From: Monoglobus sp964617455
GTDB taxonomy: Bacteria; Bacillota; Clostridia; Monoglobales; Monoglobaceae
Direction of reading: 5' to 3'
Assembly: GCA_964617455.1 (NCBI GenBank)
Contig: CAZTYF010000011.1
Span: forward strand, 1 to 63,751
DNA: 63,751 nucleotides
The notes under the pieces are model-generated. The model was not told where the DNA came from. It ran no database searches and saw nothing but the letters and a program-made list of their open reading frames with translations. Position numbers and translations under genes: made by a program. Each line of letters begins with the position of its first letter. Positions within the stretch are counted from its first letter, which is position 1. Below, in pieces: positions 23,438-32,422 of this stretch.

Positions 23438-23935
23438 CTACAGTACTATATAACCCTTTTCTTTTCTTATTTCATCGCTTGCTCCATCATTTTCATCAAA
23501 ATCCTCGGCATGTTCTTTCACGGGCTTGCCGGTATTCTCGACTTCATCGGAGACGGAAGAATCTTTGAGATTTTCCGAGGCTTCTTCCGTTTTATACGTC
23601 TTATCATTCCTTGCCGTATCTGTTGCATCGCTCCGAGAAGCGATTTTATTATTCGAGCAATATACCTTTTTGATGATCAGCCGAATGACCGCAAAAATGG
23701 TGGCAATAGCGCCTATGATTGTCGCAACAGCCAAAATTATCTTTCCGGTGTCGCCTATGGCAGCTTTAAATCTATCCCAAAGGGATGGATTCTTTTTGCG
23801 CTCGTGTTCTTTTTTCTTGGCATCATACCAATCCTTGGCGTTCTCGCCGGCGTTTGAGAAAAACTCAACCGTTCTTTTAACATAGGGTGTTGCAATCTTT
23901 GATGCATCCTCCGTGTATTCTCTAAAATGTTTCAT
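23438..23935 (-). CDS. Single-pass membrane protein, unknown
   Basis: 165 aa: a charged N-terminal half (residues 1-65, with KDWYDAKKKEHERKKNPS), one transmembrane helix (about 68-90, ILAVATIIGAIATIFAVIRLI), and a very acidic, Ser/Glu/Asp-rich tail of about 70 residues, probably disordered. The start follows CGGAGGAATTG. No family recognised. It lies alone between the aminotransferase and hpt genes. Confidence 0.7.
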   Translation of the reverse strand: MKHFREYTEDASKIATPYVKRTVEFFSNAGENAKDWYDAKKKEHERKKNPSLWDRFKAAIGDTGKIILAVATIIGAIATIFAVIRLIIKKVYCSNNKIASRSDATDTARNDKTYKTEEASENLKDSSVSDEVENTGKPVKEHAEDFDENDGASDEIRKEKGYIVL

Positions 23936-24033
23936 ATCAATTCCTCCGTTTATATAAAATAATATTATTTACCTGCCATCATTGATGCCCATATAATTCA
24001 AATTAATATATAAATCTCCATTTCACTCACCGA

Positions 24034-24579
24034 TTATGCGTTGACCGATGCGGGATCTATGACTGCGACATAAGGTAGGTGCCTGAATCGCTCTGCATAA
24101 TCCAAACCATAGCCTACGATAAATTCATCGGGGATTTTTACTCCGGTGTAATCGGCCTCAAAATCAGTGATCCGCCTCTCAAACTTGTCAAAAAGAACGC
24201 AAAATCTGAGACTTTTGGGATTCATGGATTTTAAGTAGTCCTTCATCAAGGCAAGAGTATTGCCCGAATCGACAATATCTTCAACCACCAGCAGATCGCT
24301 TCCGGAAATGTCGGATGTAAGACCGCTGATTTTGACTTTGCCGCTGGTTTCGGAACCCGAGCCATAACTCGATGCTCTCACATAGTCAATGCGCAGATCG
24401 GGAATTTCCAGCTTTCTCGCAAGGTCGGAGGCAAATACCGTTGCACCTTTGAGCACGCAAAGCATTGTGAGCTTTGAAATTCCGTCTCGTTTAAGGTCCG
24501 AATTTATTTTCTTTGCCACATCCGAAACTATTTTCGAAAGCTCCTCCTCGCTAAACATAACCTTTTTGATTTTATACAT
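24034..24579 (-). CDS. hpt: Hypoxanthine phosphoribosyltransferase
   Basis: 181 aa, normal length. The PRPP-binding motif is LLVVEDIVDSGNTLALM, with LCVLKGATVFASDL upstream and the purine-binding IPDEFIVGYGLDYAERFRHLPYV near the end. It salvages hypoxanthine or guanine to nucleotides in the cytoplasm. It follows tilS, the usual order in Firmicutes, and has its own GAGGGAG ribosome site. Confidence 0.94.
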   Translation of the reverse strand: MYKIKKVMFSEEELSKIVSDVAKKINSDLKRDGISKLTMLCVLKGATVFASDLARKLEIPDLRIDYVRASSYGSGSETSGKVKISGLTSDISGSDLLVVEDIVDSGNTLALMKDYLKSMNPKSLRFCVLFDKFERRITDFEADYTGVKIPDEFIVGYGLDYAERFRHLPYVAVIDPASVNA

Positions 24580-24638
24580 AAGACTCCCTCTATCCGATAA
24601 AGTTGAACAAAAAGATATCCGCCTTCACCGCAACTTTT

Positions 24639-26099
24639 CTATCTTTCATAGTGGACAACAAGGTAGTTTTTCGTGTGTTTATCCGGTTTATATATCTCAC
24701 TCACGCGCACGCCGGGTACAGCTATGATTTCGTCGTTCAAACATAACACAGGAATACTCACCCTCTCTTCTCTTGGTATTTTTCGGTCAATGAAGAGATT
24801 TTTAATTTTTTTCGTTTTTCCGTTCTTGTAGACTGCAATTCTGTCGCCCGGAATTCTGCTGCGAAGTTTAAATGCGGCAGTTTTTATTCTCTCATCGTCA
24901 AGACCCAGCTTGTCGCTGTCCAAAAGAATGTCGCCGTCCATAGCGGAAAGAGCCTCTTTGCCTATAAGCGTTATTGAAATCTCGGCACCTATCCTGTCTA
25001 TATTATACAATCTATCGGTTCCGACTTCAACACAAAATTCCATATTGTTACAAGAATTTAATGATTGGGGATCTATGTCGGAATCCTTGGGCTTTGAGAA
25101 TTCAAGCCAGCCGTATCTTTCGGTAACCCTAAGGCCGCCGGGAAGTTTTGCACCGGAGCTTTCGCCGGATATTATTTTATGCACCGCCTCTATGTGCTTT
25201 TTCTCAAGCTTATAATTCCCCTCGGAATCGCCCATGGCATCCCTAGCGCAAAGCATAATAAGCCGGGAAATAATACTCTTTTGAGAAACCATCTTAAGAC
25301 TGTCGATGTGCAGAGCTTTAAAATCGCCCTTGGCAAGAGGCGGTCTCAAGCGAGCATAAAGCCTTTCGGCATAACCTTCCATAAAGTCTCCGTCTTCCAT
25401 TGCAGAATCCGAGAGATTGCACAAGGAATTTATGATATTCGGATTAAATTCCTCTTGAATATAGGGTACAAGATTCCTGCGAATGTTATTTCGCGTATAA
25501 TGGATATCGCTGTTGGTGCTGTCGGTAATGTATTTAAGTTTCGCTGCAGCGCAGTATTCCTCGATTTCGTTGCGCGTCACATCCAACAGAGGACGAATAA
25601 CACCGTCATCCCGCTTGTATCTTATGCCTCTCAATCCGGAAATCCCCGTACCCCGTATAATTCTCATCAGCACCGTTTCGGCTCTGTCGTTTCTGTTGTG
25701 GGCGGTGGCAATGACATTTATATCGTGTTCCTTTGCCGTTTTGGCAAAAAAATCATATCTTGCGCGCCTGCCCGCCTCCTCCTCACTAAGACATTCTTTT
25801 CGAGCAAGGGCCGGGACATCAACTTTGCCGATATATAACATAACGTCATATGTGTTGCATAATTCCTCACAAAATTTTTGGTCTCTTTGCGCCTCATCAC
25901 CCCTAATCATATGATTTAGGTGGGCAGCACAAACCGAGAATTTTTTTGTTTTTCCGAGTTTTATCAAAATGTCAAGCAGACACACAGAATCGGCCCCTCC
26001 GGAGAGGGCAACCATTACAAGCCCACCCGAAGGAATCATGGAATATTTGTCAATCACAGCCGACACTTTATCGAGCAAACTATTTATAATATCGGGCAT
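24639..26099 (-). CDS. tilS: tRNA(Ile)-lysidine synthase
   Basis: 486 aa from MPDIINSLL. The PP-loop ALSGGADSVCLLDIL, followed by HLNHMIRGDEAQRD, ATAHNRNDRAETVLMRI and the C-terminal TilS domain, identify the enzyme that converts C34 of the AUA-reading tRNA to lysidine with ATP and lysine. A GTG at 26114 with GGAG 8 bases upstream is another possible start, overlapping dnaB by 11 bp. Essential housekeeping gene, cotranscribed with dnaB and hpt. Confidence 0.92.
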   Translation of the reverse strand: MPDIINSLLDKVSAVIDKYSMIPSGGLVMVALSGGADSVCLLDILIKLGKTKKFSVCAAHLNHMIRGDEAQRDQKFCEELCNTYDVMLYIGKVDVPALARKECLSEEEAGRRARYDFFAKTAKEHDINVIATAHNRNDRAETVLMRIIRGTGISGLRGIRYKRDDGVIRPLLDVTRNEIEEYCAAAKLKYITDSTNSDIHYTRNNIRRNLVPYIQEEFNPNIINSLCNLSDSAMEDGDFMEGYAERLYARLRPPLAKGDFKALHIDSLKMVSQKSIISRLIMLCARDAMGDSEGNYKLEKKHIEAVHKIISGESSGAKLPGGLRVTERYGWLEFSKPKDSDIDPQSLNSCNNMEFCVEVGTDRLYNIDRIGAEISITLIGKEALSAMDGDILLDSDKLGLDDERIKTAAFKLRSRIPGDRIAVYKNGKTKKIKNLFIDRKIPREERVSIPVLCLNDEIIAVPGVRVSEIYKPDKHTKNYLVVHYER

Positions 26100-26103
26100 T
26101 TTA

Positions 26104-27483
26104 TCATTCGTCACGCCTACCGCTCCAATTTGCAAATTTCACATACTCCCCAAGCCAAGACAAGTACTCGTACCCCACTTCGCCGTTCCTGTGCTTTTCG
26201 AATTTTATTTTCGTTTTATTTGGTTCCTCGCAATCCTCGTCGTAATATCCTTCTCGATAGAGAAAAATAACAACATCCGCATCCTGCTCAATGGAACCGG
26301 ATTCTCTCAAATCACTGAGAACCGGCTCTTTTATGTCCCTTTTTTCAACGGCGCGGTTGAGCTGAGACAGAGCAATAACCGGTATCTCCAAATCATTTGC
26401 CATAACTTTGAGAGTCCTGGATATATCCGATACTTCCTGCTGCCGATTGGCATTTCTGATGCCCGATGTCATCAATTGAAGATAATCCACAACCACAAGG
26501 TCAAGTCCTTTTTCCATTTTGAGCTTTCGGCACTTTGCGGCAATTTCTGCCGCAGTGTTTGATGAGTTGTCATCTATATATATCTTGGTGCCGACAAGGG
26601 CCGAAAGAGCTTCACCGAGTCTTGGCCAGTCGTCGTCCTTTATGTCGCCCCGTTTTATTCGCTCCGAACTTACTTTTGCCTCGCCCGCAAGCATACGGTT
26701 TGCAATCTGGAGACCCGGCATTTCAAGACTGAATATTGCAACGGTGGCATCAGCCTTCAGCGCGGCATTTTGTGCTATATTTAAGGCCAGTGCCGATTTT
26801 CCCATGCCCGGCCTGCCGGCAATCAAAATCAGCTCGGACGGGTGGAGCCCCGCAGTTCTGCGGTCTATATCCGCGAATCCGGTAGTAAGGCCCGTCACTT
26901 CCATCTTGGCGTCCGACAATTGCCCTATTTTTTCTATGCTTTCATTGAGAAATGTGGAAATATGGGAAAGCCCCACATTGTTTTTGTCCCGAGTAATGTT
27001 GATTATTCCCTGCTCTGCCACAGCCAACATTTCCTCAAAGTCACCTTCTCCGGAATAGCACTTGGATGCAGTCTTTTCGCACACATTAATCAGCCGTCTT
27101 ATACTGGCCTTTTCACTGACAATCTTAGCATAATGTTTAACACTGGACGGGTCGGTAGAAGGAACCAAATCAAGAAGATGAACAATGAATTGCATCCCCC
27201 CGATTTTGTCAGATATTCCCTTTTTTTCCAGTTCGTCTTTCAAGGTGACATAATCGATACCATTTCCGAAATTGAACATATCCAAGAGGGTATCATAGAG
27301 CAAACGGTGGCGGTCAATATAAAAATCCTCCCCGGAAACGATTCCCATAACATCGGGAATCAAATCTCGGCTGCATATCATTGCGCCCAAAACCGCTTGC
27401 TCCGCTTCATCGCTGAAAGGCATAATTCTGAGACTTGCCGGTGTCTCACCTTCGGACTCCGTAAATTCCCTATCGTATTCCAT
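26104..27483 (-). CDS. dnaB: Replicative DNA helicase
   Basis: 459 aa from MEYDREFTES, chosen because GGAGA lies 10 bases upstream and the N-terminal domain then begins normally (MPFSDEAEQAVLGAMI). The RecA-like domain has Walker A GRPGMGKSALAL, Walker B LVVVDYLQLM and the SQLNRAVEKR and LSDLRESGSIEQDAD blocks. A hexameric helicase that unwinds DNA at the fork. First gene of the dnaB-tilS-hpt group. Confidence 0.94.
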   Translation of the reverse strand: MEYDREFTESEGETPASLRIMPFSDEAEQAVLGAMICSRDLIPDVMGIVSGEDFYIDRHRLLYDTLLDMFNFGNGIDYVTLKDELEKKGISDKIGGMQFIVHLLDLVPSTDPSSVKHYAKIVSEKASIRRLINVCEKTASKCYSGEGDFEEMLAVAEQGIINITRDKNNVGLSHISTFLNESIEKIGQLSDAKMEVTGLTTGFADIDRRTAGLHPSELILIAGRPGMGKSALALNIAQNAALKADATVAIFSLEMPGLQIANRMLAGEAKVSSERIKRGDIKDDDWPRLGEALSALVGTKIYIDDNSSNTAAEIAAKCRKLKMEKGLDLVVVDYLQLMTSGIRNANRQQEVSDISRTLKVMANDLEIPVIALSQLNRAVEKRDIKEPVLSDLRESGSIEQDADVVIFLYREGYYDEDCEEPNKTKIKFEKHRNGEVGYEYLSWLGEYVKFANWSGRRDE

Positions 27484-27622
27484 AATCCAAGACGTCTCCA
27501 AATAAACTGTCCGGCACGCCAAATATACCCATTTTCCACAAAAATCAAGGGCCATTGGCAATGCAGGTATATTTTTTTAGCAACTTTATATCTACTTCAA
27601 ATTTTTCCTTCTCGACAAACAT

Positions 27623-27651
27623 ACTTTAGCACAAAAATAACCGCTTGTCAA
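27623..27651 (-). promoter_or_regulatory. Promoter of dnaB
   Basis: On the minus strand TTGACA (27651-27646), 17 bp, TAAAGT (27628-27623). It is divergent from the promoter at 27727. Confidence 0.65.
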
Positions 27652-27687
27652 GGGTGGTTAACGGGCATGGTTTCCGTCACTTGTAGG

Positions 27688-27708
27688 TTTGTCAATGATG
27701 TGTTACAA
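27688..27708 (+). repeat. Repeated TGTCAATGATRTGTTACA motif, copy 1
   Basis: TTTGTCAATGATGTGTTACA matches 63701-63725 closely and 61828-61852 more loosely. It lies between the two divergent promoters of this intergenic region. Confidence 0.45.
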
Positions 27709-27726
27709 AATTACAAAATTTTGTCC

Positions 27727-27755
27727 TTGACTTGCTGACATTTCGGTGTTAAAAT
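27727..27755 (+). promoter_or_regulatory. Promoter of the secreted modular protein
   Basis: TTGACT at 27727-27732, 17-bp spacer, TAAAAT at 27750-27755. Confidence 0.65.
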
Positions 27756-27801
27756 ATTGTAAAAGACGGCAAATAAAAAATCAATAGGAGGGAAGTTTTC
27801 T

Positions 27802-30800
27802 ATGAAAAAATTCTTATCAATGTTGCTGTGCCTTGCATTGATTGTGTCGGCCGTTCCCATTGTTGTCTATGGCGATGCAACCCTTGCGGCACAGCCTACC
27901 ACGGCTCCGGCAGAGCTCACCCAGACACTCATTGCAGACAATTCTCCCATAACTATCGGCGATATTGGTGTAACGGAAGATGACGCCTTTTATACGGTTT
28001 CCGTGCCCTTTACGACCGAATCGGCTCCGGATCAGATGACGCTGTTTGTATATGATGTGACAAATGTTATCGGCAATACAGACGGGGTGCCGGAATACAG
28101 TTCCGAAACTCCTGTTGCATATATTAACCAATATGCCGGAGAGGCAAGCGGTACATATAATTTTAAACTTGACAAAGCCAAGTATAGTTCCGATTCCGTA
28201 TTGGCGGTAAAAATAGGCGGTACCGATATTGAAACTCCCGCTTCAAAGCTCGCATATCTGTTCGGGCAAAATGCACCAACACCGACACCGGCACAGCCTA
28301 CCGCAGTTCCTGCTACACCTACACCGACAGTAGCTCCGACTGCATCGCCGACAACCGCACCTGTGCAACCTACCACGGCTCCGGCAGAGCCCACAACTGC
28401 TCCTGAGACACCTACTCAGACACCTTCGAATTCCACACCGAGTCCGGGAGGATTCCTTGAACCGGAAGAGGGTTCGGCAGGACTCAGCGAGCACATCAAG
28501 ATAGCACTCAGCGGCGAAAATCAGGAAATTCAGACCTACTACTTCGAACCCGTACCGGGCGAAGTCTCTGTCCCCGACACATTCGGAACCGACTTTATGA
28601 AGTTATATCACAAGGAAGGCAGTGTGCCGAAGCTGGGCGAAGCATCCAAGAGCAACGGCGAAATGGGCAGAGTTATTATGAGAGCCGGCACTATGGCGGA
28701 TTTTGAAATCGATTTGAACAATGTTCTTGCAGTCAAAGTACCCTATGACAGTGAACTTCAAATCGGAGCGGGGCAAAATGCCGGCTCGGATGGAGCGACT
28801 CTTTCCATCAATGTCCAGACAGGATTGGAAATAAACAATCCCACCAAGACCTCTCTTGAATATGTGGCAGACAAAAACGGCGACACAATAGTGGGACAGA
28901 CATATCCCGCAAGAGCCGGCGATATAGTATACCTCTGGTTTGACGGCTCAAACGGAACCTTCGTATCCGTAACATTCCTGCCAATTAACAATGGTGAATC
29001 CACTCCCTCGCCAACACCTACACCGACTGTAGCTCCAACTGCAACGCCGACACCGACGCCTGTTGTAACGCCTACGCCTACACCTACACCGACAACAGCA
29101 CCCGTACAACCTACAACAGCTCCCGCTACGCCTGCACCGGCTACACCTACTCCCGGTGAAGAAACCACTCCTGCTCCGGCAACACCCACACCTACGCCGA
29201 CAACGGCACCCACGCCTACCCAGACACCGATTCAGCCTACGCCGACTGTAACACCGACTCCTACGTCTCAACCGATAGTGTTGACCGGTATACAAATCAA
29301 GACACCTCCGAAAGAATCTAAGGTTCTCGAGGGCACGCCCCTGAACATCGATGGTCTTGTAATCGAGGCTAAGTACAGTAACGATAGCGTACAACAAATT
29401 GAGGATTATACCCTGACCGGCTTTGACTCGAATACGTTGGGTGTGCAAGACATTACTGTTGAGTATAAAGGCTTTAAGACAACCTTCCAGATTACTGTGA
29501 TTCCCAAGTCGCTAACGGGAATTGAGATAATACAAAAGCCCAACAAGCGCTCGTACATACAAGGTGAAGACCTTGACACAACCGGCATGGTGGTAACCGC
29601 TCTGTATAACAACGGAACTGCGGAAGAAATTAAGGAATACAATGTATCGGGATATGACCGAAACAAAATCGGAACACAGATCATAAATGTATCGTACGAA
29701 GAGTTCGTTGCATCCTTCACCGTGGTTGTAAGTGAAAAACAATCGGATGAGGCAGTTGTTGAAGCACCCAAGATTAATATATCAAGCTTCATAGGCGGCA
29801 AGACGGTAACACTGACTTGTGCCACGGAGGGAGCGGAAATATATTACACCTCTTACACCTCGAATAATACCCCACAAGATAAGAATTTAATTCTGTACAA
29901 CGGGCCTATATCCATCACCGAAACGACAACCATCAAGGCTGTAGCGATTCTGGGAGATAAACAAAGCAAAACGGTCAGCGGAAGGATTTCGGTATCGCAA
30001 GTAAGTCCTCCCGAACCCAGCCCTGAAAACGACAGTAAATTAACAGCAGGCACGATAATCACGCTGAGGTCTGCAACAAGCGGAGCCATGATTTACTACA
30101 CCACCGATGAGGACAGCGACCCGGCAACGAACGGCATAAAATACTCCGGCGGCATAGCCATAACTTCTGATGTGACTATAAAGGCGATAGCGGTGAAAGA
30201 CGGATATAGAAACAGTGAAGTGGCTGAGTATAAATATACAGTCCAGGGAGGAGAGCCCGGAACCGCATCGGTTTCGGTAGGCTCCGCAACAGGTAAGGCG
30301 GGAGATAATATTTCCGTTCCGATATATCTGTTCACCGATGATGACACGGGCATAACGAGTTACCGCTTCACGGTTAAATATGAAGCCGATAGCTTTGACT
30401 ACCTGTCGGTAACACCCGCAGAGGGAGTGAAGGCGAGCAATCTGTTCACCTCCGTGGACGACAATGCGATAACCGTCATTTACAAAGGCGATGCGATAGA
30501 AAACGGCGAGGTGTGCAATATAAACCTGCTGGCACTGGCAAGCGACACGGACAGAGAATATCCGGTAAGCATCGTTAAGGACAGCGTTAAGATTGGAGAT
30601 AAGGAGTATAACGTTGATATCGCTGACGGCAAGATAACTCTTGAAGGCTCGGCAAACTCCAAGCTTGAATCCAATGTGGTTCTCACGGACGAAAACGGTC
30701 AAGACATAGGAGAAGGCAGCAAACCTACAGGTGATGTCACAGCAAATGTAACCTTGGAAAACACCGGCGGTCAATCCGAACAAGGGCCGACTATAGTGAA

Positions 30801-30999
30801 AATCATCATGGCTGTTTACGACAGAAACGGGTGTATGATTGACATCTCCATCATGGATGCCGATTTGAGCGATTTGAACTATGTCTTCACCAACACGGTA
30901 ACGATACCGCCCGGAACTGAAGTGGGAGACATCAAGCTGATGATATGGAACGGCTTGAGCGATATGAATCCCATGACAGAGGCAAGCAGGCTACTGTAG
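27802..30999 (+). CDS. Large secreted modular protein with Ig-like, chitobiase-like and cohesin-like domains
   Basis: 1065 aa. Signal peptide at residues 1-24, a beta domain (about 40-155), a Thr/Pro linker (157-218), a second beta domain (225-395), a second Thr/Pro linker (397-490), two bacterial Ig-like repeats beginning LTGIQIKTPP and LTGIEIIQKP, two chitobiase C-terminal-like repeats (GAEIYYT and GAMIYYTTD), a cohesin-like domain (SVSVGSATGKAGDNISVPIY), and a C-terminal module ending IKLMIWNGLSDMNPMTEASRLL. The last module resembles the end of the pectate lyase at 36.9-39.6 kb. No catalytic domain, LPXTG, SLH or dockerin is evident. It is probably a cell-surface or matrix protein for polysaccharide contact. 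The start follows AGGAGGG. Confidence 0.85.
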   Translation: MKKFLSMLLCLALIVSAVPIVVYGDATLAAQPTTAPAELTQTLIADNSPITIGDIGVTEDDAFYTVSVPFTTESAPDQMTLFVYDVTNVIGNTDGVPEYSSETPVAYINQYAGEASGTYNFKLDKAKYSSDSVLAVKIGGTDIETPASKLAYLFGQNAPTPTPAQPTAVPATPTPTVAPTASPTTAPVQPTTAPAEPTTAPETPTQTPSNSTPSPGGFLEPEEGSAGLSEHIKIALSGENQEIQTYYFEPVPGEVSVPDTFGTDFMKLYHKEGSVPKLGEASKSNGEMGRVIMRAGTMADFEIDLNNVLAVKVPYDSELQIGAGQNAGSDGATLSINVQTGLEINNPTKTSLEYVADKNGDTIVGQTYPARAGDIVYLWFDGSNGTFVSVTFLPINNGESTPSPTPTPTVAPTATPTPTPVVTPTPTPTPTTAPVQPTTAPATPAPATPTPGEETTPAPATPTPTPTTAPTPTQTPIQPTPTVTPTPTSQPIVLTGIQIKTPPKESKVLEGTPLNIDGLVIEAKYSNDSVQQIEDYTLTGFDSNTLGVQDITVEYKGFKTTFQITVIPKSLTGIEIIQKPNKRSYIQGEDLDTTGMVVTALYNNGTAEEIKEYNVSGYDRNKIGTQIINVSYEEFVASFTVVVSEKQSDEAVVEAPKINISSFIGGKTVTLTCATEGAEIYYTSYTSNNTPQDKNLILYNGPISITETTTIKAVAILGDKQSKTVSGRISVSQVSPPEPSPENDSKLTAGTIITLRSATSGAMIYYTTDEDSDPATNGIKYSGGIAITSDVTIKAIAVKDGYRNSEVAEYKYTVQGGEPGTASVSVGSATGKAGDNISVPIYLFTDDDTGITSYRFTVKYEADSFDYLSVTPAEGVKASNLFTSVDDNAITVIYKGDAIENGEVCNINLLALASDTDREYPVSIVKDSVKIGDKEYNVDIADGKITLEGSANSKLESNVVLTDENGQDIGEGSKPTGDVTANVTLENTGGQSEQGPTIVKIIMAVYDRNGCMIDISIMDADLSDLNYVFTNTVTIPPGTEVGDIKLMIWNGLSDMNPMTEASRLL

Positions 31000-31015
31000 A
31001 GAAAAGAACAAAACG

Positions 31016-31040
31016 GCGGAGCTTCGGCTCCGCTTTTGTT
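31016..31040 (+). terminator. Terminator of the modular protein gene
   Basis: GCGGAGC-TTCG-GCTCCGC followed by TTTTGTT; a stable UUCG tetraloop hairpin. Confidence 0.9.
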
Positions 31041-31089
31041 ATGAGAAGAGCATATAAAGAGTCTATTCTCAATATTAAATCTGTATCTT

Positions 31090-31402
31090 GTTAGTGACTT
31101 TAATTCTTGATTGTGATATAATGTTCTTGTGTAGGGCTTGAGGTCTATGCAAGACATTAACATAGAAACGACCAAGCGGGCGTCTACCTTGTCTCTTTTA
31201 GTTTTGCGTACTAAAAAATGTATAATATGACGCTGTTATATCCACAGGGACTCAATGCTCTTGTAACCTCGTTCTAAATAAACCGTCATGCGGTATCTAA
31301 CCGATTAACAAACTGCAAAGAGGCTGTGGTCGGAGCCTATGCTAAACCGTCTTGCGGTAGGAATAAAAAACCAATCCACAGCATCTATACAATTATACCA
31401 TA
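31090..31402. ncRNA. Candidate two-lobed structured RNA
   Basis: No gene fits here. Two hairpin-forming copies of TAAACCGTCATGCGGTA (31279-31295; 31343-31359 with one change) lie 64 bp apart. Between them GCTGTGG (31323-31329) can pair with CCACAGC (31376-31382) or with CCACAG (31242-31247), each choice enclosing one hairpin copy. Promoter-like boxes flank it: extended -10 TGATATAAT on plus (31114-31122), TATAAT at 31221-31226, and an extended -10 TGGTATAAT on minus (31100 side of 31400 to 31392). It may be a regulatory RNA, a riboswitch-like leader of the next gene, or the non-coding end of a lost transposon. Confidence 0.4.
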
Positions 31403-31460
31403 GTTCTTGGAGAGAAACTCTAAAAACCACTACATTTATTATACGAGGAGGATAATATCT

Positions 31461-31673
31461 ATGATCGCTTTTCCGGGGAAAAACAGTTGTAATTTTTGCA
31501 AGAATATATTGCCCAATAAGGACGGGTGGATCCCGTGTTGCAAGGCATATCCCGACGGACTGCCGGATGATTTTTGTTATGAACGAATAGAGGTTTCGGA
31601 GCTTGACGAATGCGCTCCGGGGTTTCATTTCGAGCCAAATGTGGAATTGCAAAGAAGATGTGGATATCGATAA
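31461..31673 (+). CDS. Small cysteine-rich protein
   Basis: 70 aa from ATG 31461 after AGGAGG. It has CNFCKNI, WIPCCKAYPDGLPDDFCY and a final RRCGYR, six Cys in all, suggesting a zinc-binding or disulfide-free small cytoplasmic protein. The CKAYPDGLPDDF stretch recalls small proteins carried on mobile elements. Function unknown. It is followed by another small Cys protein after 22 bp. Confidence 0.65.
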   Translation: MIAFPGKNSCNFCKNILPNKDGWIPCCKAYPDGLPDDFCYERIEVSELDECAPGFHFEPNVELQRRCGYR

Positions 31674-31695
31674 CAAACAAGAGAGGGTGAATTAA

Positions 31696-31935
31696 TTGGC
31701 AGCAACCGAAAAGTGGCTTAAAAACTTAGGAAATATTGCATTGACCGGAGAAAGCGGGGATTGCCCGTATTGCAACGGTAAAACCGATTATACATATGTG
31801 GAAGATATTGGGAAAATTGGATATGGCGTAGTATGGTGTACCGAGTGCAAAAGGGCATATATTATGTCGAGATTGTTGGTTGAAGACGGACATCCGATTA
31901 AAAATCCAATACCTGAAGATTTGAAATATTTTTGA
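31696..31935 (+). CDS. Small zinc-ribbon-like protein
   Basis: 79 aa from a TTG start with GAGAGGG upstream. CPYCNGK and CTECKRAY form two Cys pairs 34 residues apart, a zinc-ribbon arrangement. It ends PIPEDLKYF. Such proteins often accompany toxin or phage cassettes as immunity or accessory genes. A terminator/ribosome-site unit of the phage type follows, so it likely entered by the same kind of element as the 4-10 kb prophage. Confidence 0.6.
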   Translation: MAATEKWLKNLGNIALTGESGDCPYCNGKTDYTYVEDIGKIGYGVVWCTECKRAYIMSRLLVEDGHPIKNPIPEDLKYF

Positions 31936-31964
31936 ACATTTCTTAAATTGCAAAAAATTTGTAA

Positions 31965-32009
31965 GCACCCCCAACATGGGTGCTTTTACTATGCTTAAAT
32001 TTTAAGGAG
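31965..32009 (+). repeat. Terminator/ribosome-site unit, copy D
   Basis: GCACCC (31965-31970) and GGGTGC (31978-31983), then TTTTACTATGCTTAAATTTT and AAGGAGA. It is like units B and C of the prophage 25 kb away. What follows is not an intact gene but a ferredoxin-gene fragment. Confidence 0.7.
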
Positions 32010-32034
32010 AAATAAACCCCGGGCATGGCTCTCA

Positions 32035-32250
32035 ACTGCTCAAAATCTGTTCGCCAAAATGCATTGTTTCGGATAATCCTTACAAGATCCGTCAAACCCA
32101 TTGTTTGTACTGCGGCGACTGTGACGCGGCCTGCCCGATTGACGCAGTTATTACGACGCACTCCCGTTCCATCTTTAGATGTGTTGATTGCCACACACAA
32201 ACCCAAGCATTCAATCAAATTCATAGACCGTCAGCTGATAGAGAATTACA
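32035..32250 (+). pseudogene. Degraded copy of the ferredoxin end of the ACGX operon
   Basis: Translated in the right frame it reads KICSPKCIVSDNPYKIRQTH, CLYCGDCDAACPIDAVITTH, SRSI, matching the last 45 residues of the protein at 2101-2730 (KNCPQKCIVSGKPYKISQTH and so on). One cluster is nearly intact (CLYCGDCDAACP) while the first has lost Cys residues, and the stop codon is replaced by sense codons. DNA similarity continues about 35 bases past the stop. There is no start or flavin domain, so it is a relic. Confidence 0.8.
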
Positions 32251-32392
32251 ATAGCGCCGAGCCTTCTTCTGCCTAAAACTCAGGCGAAAACCATCCGGAT
32301 TCCCATTTGATTTTCATATTTTATTACTCTTAAATTCAATTAAATTTAAGTAAAATATAGTGTCTGCACCTCTGAATTTTTACGCCATTTTT

Positions 32393-32422
32393 TATCGTAG
32401 AATATCGTGAGTTATCGTAAGG
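32393..32422. repeat. Three tandem 10-bp repeats
   Basis: TATCGTAGAA, TATCGTGAGT and TATCGTAAGG follow each other without gaps, one per helical turn. It resembles arm-type recombinase or repressor sites. The remainder of 32251-32541 is AT-rich and holds no gene I can support. Confidence 0.55.

Noticed and set aside
28265..29275. Short tandem repeats that look CRISPR-like at first sight
   Set aside because: They are ACNCCG/ACNCCT codons of the Thr/Pro linkers in the secreted protein, in frame, with no uniform repeat-spacer structure. The Gly/Val-rich minus-strand frames here are antisense products.
30040..30783. A 247-codon open frame antisense to the secreted modular protein
   Set aside because: The plus strand carries clear domain repeats and a signal peptide; the antisense frame has no domain or ribosome site.
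32025..32276. An 83-codon frame over the ferredoxin relic
   Set aside because: The frame that matches ferredoxin is a different one; this one is an out-of-frame reading of the pseudogene.
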